Shown here: one piece after another, positions 6,400-9,588 of the stretch
How positions within the stretch are numbered: the stretch's first letter is position 1
Layout of the letters: every line of letters begins with the position of its first letter
NCBI GenBank assembly: GCA_033720975.1
Contig: JAWWBL010000062.1
Coordinates: 1 to 9,588, forward strand
Length of the DNA: 9,588 nucleotides
Direction of reading: 5' to 3'
Source: JAWWBL01 sp033720975
GTDB taxonomy: Bacteria; Actinomycetota; Acidimicrobiia; Spongiisociales; ZC4RG35
Position numbers and translations under genes: made by a program
Notes under the pieces: model-generated
Told to the model about the DNA's origin: nothing
The model's input: only the letters and a program-made list of their open reading frames with translations
The model's database searches: none

Positions 6400-7083
6400 C
6401 TAGAACAATGTTTCCGGCTCGATCGGGTGCCGAAGAGAAGGGTCGTTGTTGCGGACCGAGTTGACCTGCCTCGATACGACATGCTCCACGATGAGCTCAG
6501 GATCGATCGGTTTCACCAATGACAGAGCCGCCTCGGAGTCCGTTAGATCGCGATCGATCCATGAGTCCCATGTTTCTGGGGGAAGTACGACAGGCATCCT
6601 GGAATGGATCTCGACAACCGGCCCTTGCGCGTCGGTGGTGATGATCGAACACGTCCGCATCCATTCCCCGGAGCTGGGATCTCGTCGCGATGCCCAAATG
6701 CCGCCAAACACCATTGGAAAGCCGTCAGCCCGGTAAACCCAGTGAGGGGTACGGCCATCCTCCGGCGGCTCCCACTCGTAGAAGCCGTCGGCAGGGATGA
6801 GACAGCGTCGACGTGAGAAAGAGTCACGGAATGCCGGCGCGGTCGAAATCGTTTCGAGTCGGGCATTGATGTGGATCGACTTGGTGTCTTTTGCCCAATG
6901 CGGGACCAGGCCCCAACCCATCGACGAGAGAAACCTGCGCCCGTCACGTTCACCCACCGTGTAAACGACGTCGGTGGGAGCAACGTTCCAACTCGGAGCG
7001 AGGGGCTCGGTGGAGACATCGTCCACGCCGAAGTACTCGGCATAGAAGTCGAGGTCGCCCGTGATGGAGAATCGTCCACACAT
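6400..7083 (-). CDS. SRAP domain abasic-site DNA-protein crosslink protein (YedK/HMCES family)
   Basis: The 227-residue protein belongs to the SOS response-associated peptidase family. These proteins form a covalent link between Cys2 and an abasic site in single-stranded DNA, shielding it during replication. The start at 7083 puts Cys right after the initiator Met (MCGRFSI), which the chemistry needs. Other landmarks fit: WNVAPT (32-37), WGLVPHW (57-63), NARLET with N73, GFYEW (100-104) with E103, and EIHSRMPVVL (158-167) with H160. These match the Cys2, Asn75, Glu105 and His160 set of E. coli YedK. An open frame continues 27 codons upstream to 7164, but it would enter the RNase P RNA gene and bury Cys2, so it is not used. 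No Shine-Dalgarno site is clear and no LexA box was seen, so SOS control is not supported. It is probably the first gene of a three-gene - strand row. Confidence 0.95.
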   Translation of the reverse strand: MCGRFSITGDLDFYAEYFGVDDVSTEPLAPSWNVAPTDVVYTVGERDGRRFLSSMGWGLVPHWAKDTKSIHINARLETISTAPAFRDSFSRRRCLIPADGFYEWEPPEDGRTPHWVYRADGFPMVFGGIWASRRDPSSGEWMRTCSIITTDAQGPVVEIHSRMPVVLPPETWDSWIDRDLTDSEAALSLVKPIDPELIVEHVVSRQVNSVRNNDPSLRHPIEPETLF

Positions 7084-7154
7084 CAGTCGATGACGGTAAT
7101 TCCCCGGTGAGACGTATTTGTCAGTCAACCTCGCGTGCGGTAGTCGGAAGGTGT

Positions 7155-7496
7155 GCGAGCCCACCTGTAAGCCGGATTCTGTCTAGGACGGCCATCCATC
7201 TGGGCGTGGCGTTGCCGCCGCGCTCTTGCGGCCTACCCGGGACTTGATCGGCGGGCCACCGGCGTCCCTGCTTGGCCTTGCTCCGAGTGGGGTTTGCCAG
7301 CCACCACGGTCACCCGTGATGCTGGTGGTCTCTTACACCACCGTTTCACCCTTGCCTGTGCCCGATTGGGCCATCGGCGGTCTTCTCTCTGCTGCACTTT
7401 CCGTCGGGTCGCCCCGCCTGGAAGTTATCCAGCACCCTGCCCTTTGGAGTCCGGACTTTCCTCGATCTCTCGACCGCGGCCGCCCGGTGGGCTCGC
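7155..7496 (-). ncRNA. rnpB: RNase P RNA, bacterial type A
   Basis: This is the catalytic RNA of ribonuclease P, which trims 5' leaders from precursor tRNAs. Universal blocks are present on the - strand: GAGGAAAGTCCGG (complement of 7451-7463), GAGCAAGGCCAA (7272-7283), a GGGTGAAA block (about 7344-7353), and ACAGAATCCGGCTTACAGG near the 3' end (7164-7182). The ends are set by a perfect 11-bp P1 helix, GCGAGCCCACC (7486-7496) with GGTGGGCTCGC (7155-7165). A GGGAC/GTCCC stem around a loop containing GGTGG (about 7240-7266) fits P15/L15, whose GGU pairs with the tRNA CCA end. At about 342 nt it is compact for an actinobacterium, with a small P12 hairpin (CACGGGTGACCGTG). Mature ends may differ by a few bases. 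It lies 10 bases after the membrane-protein gene at 7507. Confidence 0.97.
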
Positions 7497-7503
7497 AAAT
7501 TCG

Positions 7504-7509
7504 ATTTTA
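7504..7509 (-). promoter_or_regulatory. Probable rnpB -10 box, sharing the stop codon of the upstream gene
   Basis: On the - strand TAAAAT, one base from the TATAAT consensus, is followed by 7 bases and then the first base of the P1 helix of RNase P RNA at 7496. This is the expected distance from -10 box to transcription start. The first three bases are the TAA stop codon of the upstream membrane-protein gene (7507-7509). The hexamer 17 bases further upstream (GCAAAC) does not resemble TTGACA. Confidence 0.6.
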
Positions 7510-7956
7510 GGGGCGCACGGCTTTGCGTTTGCCGGCGAGCCAGCCTGCCAGCCCTGATACGACGATGGAGAGCAGTGCAAGCCAGCCAACAACCGCAGGT
7601 CCGGCCGGACTTCCCCCAAACCGTGCAATCACGATGAGCACCAGTGAGAGGAGAATGCCCGTTACCGCGCCGTGGAATCGGGAGGAGTGAGGCGCACGAC
7701 GTCCGGCAACCCATCCTCCAGCGACCAACCCCGCCACGACTCCCACGACCAGTCCGATGTCGGCCCCGTTGCCCACGTTCATGAGGGTTAGCGCGCCTCC
7801 TAGAGCCAAGGCCAGGATCGACGCGACCAGACCGCCGGTGGCGACGCCCATCAAGAGGGCTACGAGGTTGAGGGCTGCCAGCACGAATGGATCTTGCCAC
7901 CTGCGGTGGTTCGAGTCGAGATGTGCAAATCCCGATGTCGTCGCTCTGCCAGCCAT
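7507..7956 (-). CDS. Small multi-pass membrane protein of unknown function
   Basis: The 149-residue product has a polar N-terminus (about 1-23) with several His and Arg, then Gly/Ala/Leu/Val-rich hydrophobic segments at about 25-58 (long enough for two short helices), 66-85, 96-112 and 119-141, and a basic tail (GKRKAVRP). Short basic loops (GRRAPHSSRFH, 85-95, and the C-terminal tail) probably face the cytosol. There is no catalytic or binding motif that I recognise. It may belong to the many small Gly-rich actinobacterial membrane proteins, such as TIGR04086-like ones, but this is not established. ATG at 7956 has only AGGG close before it, so the start is uncertain; the hydrophobic core does not depend on it. 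Its stop codon forms part of the RNase P RNA -10 box. It is divergent from the aquaporin gene, with 68 bases between the starts. Confidence 0.72.
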   Translation of the reverse strand: MAGRATTSGFAHLDSNHRRWQDPFVLAALNLVALLMGVATGGLVASILALALGGALTLMNVGNGADIGLVVGVVAGLVAGGWVAGRRAPHSSRFHGAVTGILLSLVLIVIARFGGSPAGPAVVGWLALLSIVVSGLAGWLAGKRKAVRP

Positions 7957-8012
7957 ACCCTGAGGTCCCGAAAGACCGTTGTTCCGGGGCCGGTCCCGTA
8001 CCGGACTCAGTG

Positions 8013-8018
8013 AGGAGG
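8013..8018 (+). promoter_or_regulatory. Shine-Dalgarno site that fixes the aquaporin TTG start
   Basis: A perfect AGGAGG, within GAGGAGGAG, lies 6 bases before TTG at 8025. This strongly favours the TTG over an in-frame ATG at 7887, which would lie inside the divergent membrane-protein gene and add 46 residues unlike any aquaporin N-terminus. Confidence 0.85.
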
Positions 8019-8024
8019 AGTCTC

Positions 8025-8678
8025 TTGGTAATCAACAAGTACGTAGCGGAGCTTCTTGGCACTTTCATTCTCGTAGGGATGGGGTCGCTGGCAATCGTCT
8101 CCATGGGAGGCGCAGGCGGAGCCGCTCAGGTCATCGCCATCGGATTTGGATTCGGGCTAGCCCTGCTGGCTGCCATCTGGGTGGTGGGCCACGTCTCAGG
8201 AGCGCACTTCAACCCTGCGGTCACACTGGGCTTCTTACTCGACAAGCGGATCTCGTTTGGCGATGCCATCGGTTATTGGGTGGCCCAGTTCGCGGGTGCT
8301 GCCATCGCATCCCTGGTGATCCGGGCAGCTACGGATGCAGCGACGGTAGGTCTCACGATGACGAGGTATGAGAGTGTGGGTTTGAGCACCGCCATCCTCG
8401 TCGAGGCGATGCTCACCGCGGTATTCGTCTGGACCATCATGGCAGCGGTAGATCGAGGCGGGACTCATGCACCTGCGGCGATCGCCCTGGTCCTCGCGGG
8501 GATCCACTTTGCAGCAATACCTCTGACGGGTGCCTCGGTGAACCCGGCGAGGTCATTTGGGCCCGCCTTGGTATCAAACAGCCTCGACCCTCTCTGGGTC
8601 TACATCTATGCACCCCTGATCGGTGCGGTGGTTGCGTGGGGCCTATACCGGCTGTTCCCTCTGGAGTCGTCGGAATAG
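8025..8678 (+). CDS. Aquaporin, AqpZ-like water channel (MIP family)
   Basis: The 217-residue protein is a major intrinsic protein channel with six membrane helices (about 6-27, 34-55, 81-101, 122-142, 151-167 and 190-211). The two half-helix signatures are complete: SGAHFNPAVTLG (58-69) with NPA at 63-65, and GASVNPARSFGPAL (169-182) with NPA at 173-175. AELLGTFILVGMGS at the start is typical of the family. Aligned by eye with E. coli AqpZ, the selectivity filter is F43, H161, A170 and R176, against Phe, His, Thr and Arg in AqpZ. The aromatic and His make a narrow, water-selective pore more likely than glycerol transport; a glycerol facilitator would usually have Asp after NPAR, where this has Ser. 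The TTG start is set by the AGGAGG at 8013. The gene appears to stand alone, ending at a strong hairpin. Confidence 0.95.
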   Translation: MVINKYVAELLGTFILVGMGSLAIVSMGGAGGAAQVIAIGFGFGLALLAAIWVVGHVSGAHFNPAVTLGFLLDKRISFGDAIGYWVAQFAGAAIASLVIRAATDAATVGLTMTRYESVGLSTAILVEAMLTAVFVWTIMAAVDRGGTHAPAAIALVLAGIHFAAIPLTGASVNPARSFGPALVSNSLDPLWVYIYAPLIGAVVAWGLYRLFPLESSE

Positions 8679-8697
8679 ACCCCTCCAGATGGGTCTA
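8676..8697 (+). other. Small hairpin containing the aquaporin stop codon
   Basis: TAGACCC (8676-8682) can pair with GGGTCTA (8691-8697) around an 8-base loop. The first three bases of the left arm are the TAG stop codon. It lies 8 bases before the larger terminator-like hairpin and could be part of the transcript's 3' end structure or chance. Confidence 0.4.
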
Positions 8698-8705
8698 GGA
8701 GCAGT

Positions 8706-8736
8706 AGAAGGGCCCGGCTAGCAGCCGGGCCCTTCT
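8706..8736. terminator. Strong GC-rich hairpin, likely bidirectional terminator
   Basis: AGAAGGGCCCGGCT (8706-8719) pairs perfectly with AGCCGGGCCCTTCT (8723-8736) across a 3-base loop, a 14-bp stem. It lies between the stop codons of the convergent aquaporin and cyclotransferase-like genes, so it can serve both transcripts. There is no run of T on either side, so it is a hairpin-only terminator, a form often proposed for actinobacteria. Confidence 0.8.
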
Positions 8737-8740
8737 CGAC

Positions 8741-9202
8741 TCACGAGAACAACGAATCCTCAGTCAGGTCCTCCAGACCCATTATCCATCCCGCCGGAAG
8801 CTGCCAGTGCCTCGCGCCGGAGATCATCGCGTCGAGGTATTCCGGGTTGGGGCGAAGATCCCGGCTCGGCTGCGATGACGCCACGAAGGTGAGGCAATCG
8901 TGCTTGTTGCCCTCGCGATCGACGGCCTTCTGGTCGAAGCCTTCCACCCGCCCCTCCGCGTTCTCCGCATCAATCAATGCGCCGACCTCGGACTCGGGTA
9001 TTTCGAAGACAGCTCCCCATACGGTGTGGCCCGGATCGCGGGTGAGGGTTGGGACAGCTTCGGACGAGCCGTTGGCGGCGAATTCGAGTTTCGTCTCCGG
9101 GTAATGGGCGGTGAACCTGAACTCAGCGCCAGGAGCCACCGCAACCATCAGGTCGGGTTTCATCAGCGACGTATACGCGAAGTAGAGCTTCGTATTCGAC
9201 AC
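8741..9202 (-). CDS. Gamma-glutamylcyclotransferase-like (AIG2/GGCT fold) protein
   Basis: The 153-residue protein starts LYFAYTSLM (6-14), the place of the YGSN or YGTL substrate loop in gamma-glutamylcyclotransferase-fold proteins. It continues with TAHYPETKLEFA, HTVWGAVFEIPESEVGALIDAE (59-80) and EGRVEGFDQKAV. Members of the fold release 5-oxoproline from gamma-glutamyl peptides or amines, using one Glu after the GxVFEIP strand; here E80 or E83 is the candidate. The loop reads YTSL, not YG(S/T), so the activity may differ. The C-terminal half (PNPEYLDAMISGARHWQLP) fits the family's usual last helix. GTG at 9202 is chosen because the family signature begins at once; a longer frame to 9271 adds a basic stretch with no family character. 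There is no Shine-Dalgarno site, but TACACT lies 9 bases upstream. Function is likely but unproven. Confidence 0.82.
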   Translation of the reverse strand: MSNTKLYFAYTSLMKPDLMVAVAPGAEFRFTAHYPETKLEFAANGSSEAVPTLTRDPGHTVWGAVFEIPESEVGALIDAENAEGRVEGFDQKAVDREGNKHDCLTFVASSQPSRDLRPNPEYLDAMISGARHWQLPAGWIMGLEDLTEDSLFS

Positions 9203-9211
9203 GGGGGGCCG

Positions 9212-9217
9212 AGTGTA
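9212..9217 (-). promoter_or_regulatory. Candidate -10 box before the cyclotransferase-like gene
   Basis: On the - strand TACACT lies 9 bases before the GTG start at 9202, which would give a leader of only a few bases. No ribosome binding site is visible (the bases just before GTG are CCCCCC), and no -35 box resembling TTGACA is seen. Confidence 0.35.
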
Positions 9218-9287
9218 CCGCGCATTTGAGGAGGTCCTGGATGATCGTCTCCCGGCGCGGTTTACTCCCATTAAACGATGTCTTGCC

Positions 9288-9293
9288 TACCGT
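9288..9293 (+). promoter_or_regulatory. Candidate -10 box for a leaderless redoxin-like transcript
   Basis: TACCGT fits TANNNT and ends 6 bases before the GTG at 9300, so the first transcribed base would be the start codon. No Shine-Dalgarno sequence precedes this GTG. The layout is the same as that before the nif3-like gene at 965. No clear -35 box is seen. Confidence 0.4.
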
Positions 9294-9299
9294 TTGCCC

Positions 9300-9588
9300 G
9301 TGCGTCGCACCGTCACATTGCTCGTATTGATGGCCGCCTGCGGGGGAGCGGCACCAGATCCAGGCCCGACGCCGGGTCCCAGCACGATCGACTCGGCGAG
9401 CCCGTCGCCCACAGTCACGGTCGGCTTCGCTACCACGACCACGACCGAGGTCGGTAGCCCAACAACGGCGTCGCCCAACCGTGACGCGGCTCCTGACTTC
9501 ACCCTGCAGCTCGGAGACGGAGGCTCATACACCCTGTCCGAGGGAGCAAAGCCGGTATACCTGGTCTTCTGGGCGGAGTGGTGAAGCA
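9300..9588 (+). CDS. TlpA/redoxin-like lipoprotein with in-frame TGA at the active-site Cys: candidate selenoprotein (3' end outside window)
   Basis: The visible product starts with a short signal peptide and lipobox LMAAC (C14), then a Pro/Ser/Thr-rich linker (about 15-60). A thioredoxin-like domain begins at APDFTLQLGDGGSYTLSEG (64-82) and continues with PVYLVFWAEW (85-94). TlpA, ResA and AhpC/TSA-like proteins continue this strand with Cys-x-x-Cys, the redox site used outside the membrane. Here codon 95, at 9582-9584, is TGA, followed by AGC. If TGA encodes selenocysteine, the protein is a U-S-x-(C) redoxin and continues beyond the window; if it is a stop, the 94-residue product lacks the active site and nearly all of the fold and would be useless as a redoxin. 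GTG at 9300 is preferred over a GTG at 9213, which would put about 29 mostly polar residues before the signal peptide. The gene is divergent from the cyclotransferase-like gene. Confidence 0.72.

Noticed and set aside
6403..6414. GAACAATGTTTC resembling a LexA box
   Set aside because: The half-sites are 3 bases apart rather than 4 and the second half is GTTT, so it does not match; it is also inside the 3' end of the SRAP coding region rather than upstream of it.
5436..6464. A 342-codon open frame on the + strand
   Set aside because: It is antisense to the lipoprotein gene, which has a lipobox and domain structure. The product is low in secondary-structure pattern and rich in Ser, Thr and Arg, as expected from a GC-rich antisense frame.
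7084..7154. TTGACT (7123-7128, - strand) as the -35 box of the SRAP promoter
   Set aside because: No -10-like hexamer lies 16-18 bases downstream; the nearest TANNNT candidate (TACCGT) is 24 bases away.
7084..7164. Upstream extension of the SRAP frame
   Set aside because: It would place Cys inside the protein rather than at position 2 and overlap the RNase P RNA 3' end.
7887..8024. Upstream extension of the aquaporin frame to ATG 7887
   Set aside because: The added residues do not resemble a channel N-terminus and overlap the divergent gene; AGGAGG and TTG at 8025 give a normal aquaporin start.
7346..8104. A 252-codon - strand open frame
   Set aside because: It runs through the RNase P RNA gene and the membrane-protein gene in another frame and gives an Arg/Ser-rich product with no domain.

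Overview
The window is a gene-dense, high-GC stretch of a bacterial chromosome, with ten protein genes, an eleventh cut by the left edge, a possible twelfth feature at the right edge counted among them, and one structured RNA. It is most likely from an actinobacterium, possibly of the Acidimicrobiia type. The reasons are inferential: frequent GTG and TTG starts, some genes with no Shine-Dalgarno site but a -10-like hexamer right before the start codon, an F420-type oxidoreductase, Thr/Ser-rich linkers behind lipoprotein signal peptides, and a Nif3 gene followed by a coiled-coil zinc-ribbon gene as in mycobacteria. No mobile element, tRNA or CRISPR array was seen.

Positions 1-3640 carry six + strand genes in a tight row: the C-terminal part of a cysteine-synthase-type PLP enzyme, a small SnoaL/NTF2-like protein, a Nif3 (DUF34) dinuclear-metal protein, a coiled-coil C4 zinc-ribbon protein, a DUF457-like membrane protein and an unrecognised lipoprotein. 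The last two overlap by 20 bases. Positions 3641-7083 hold a - strand row: an SRAP abasic-site protein, then after 2 bases a large lipoprotein with cell-wall-binding-like repeats and a barrel-like C-terminal region, then an F420-dependent LLM oxidoreductase. The two rows converge with their stop codons touching (TGA|TCA).

Positions 7155-7496 (- strand) encode RNase P RNA, with a perfect 11-bp P1 helix and a -10 box (TAAAAT) that includes the stop codon of the upstream membrane-protein gene. Divergent to that gene is an AqpZ-like aquaporin with a strong Shine-Dalgarno site and a TTG start. A 14-bp hairpin separates it from a convergent gamma-glutamylcyclotransferase-like gene.

The most notable signal is at the right edge. 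A lipoprotein with a TlpA/redoxin-like domain reads FWAEW and then meets TGA exactly where the first active-site Cys of a WCxxC motif is expected. This is the pattern of a selenocysteine redoxin, but the window ends four bases later, so the second Cys and any SECIS hairpin cannot be seen.
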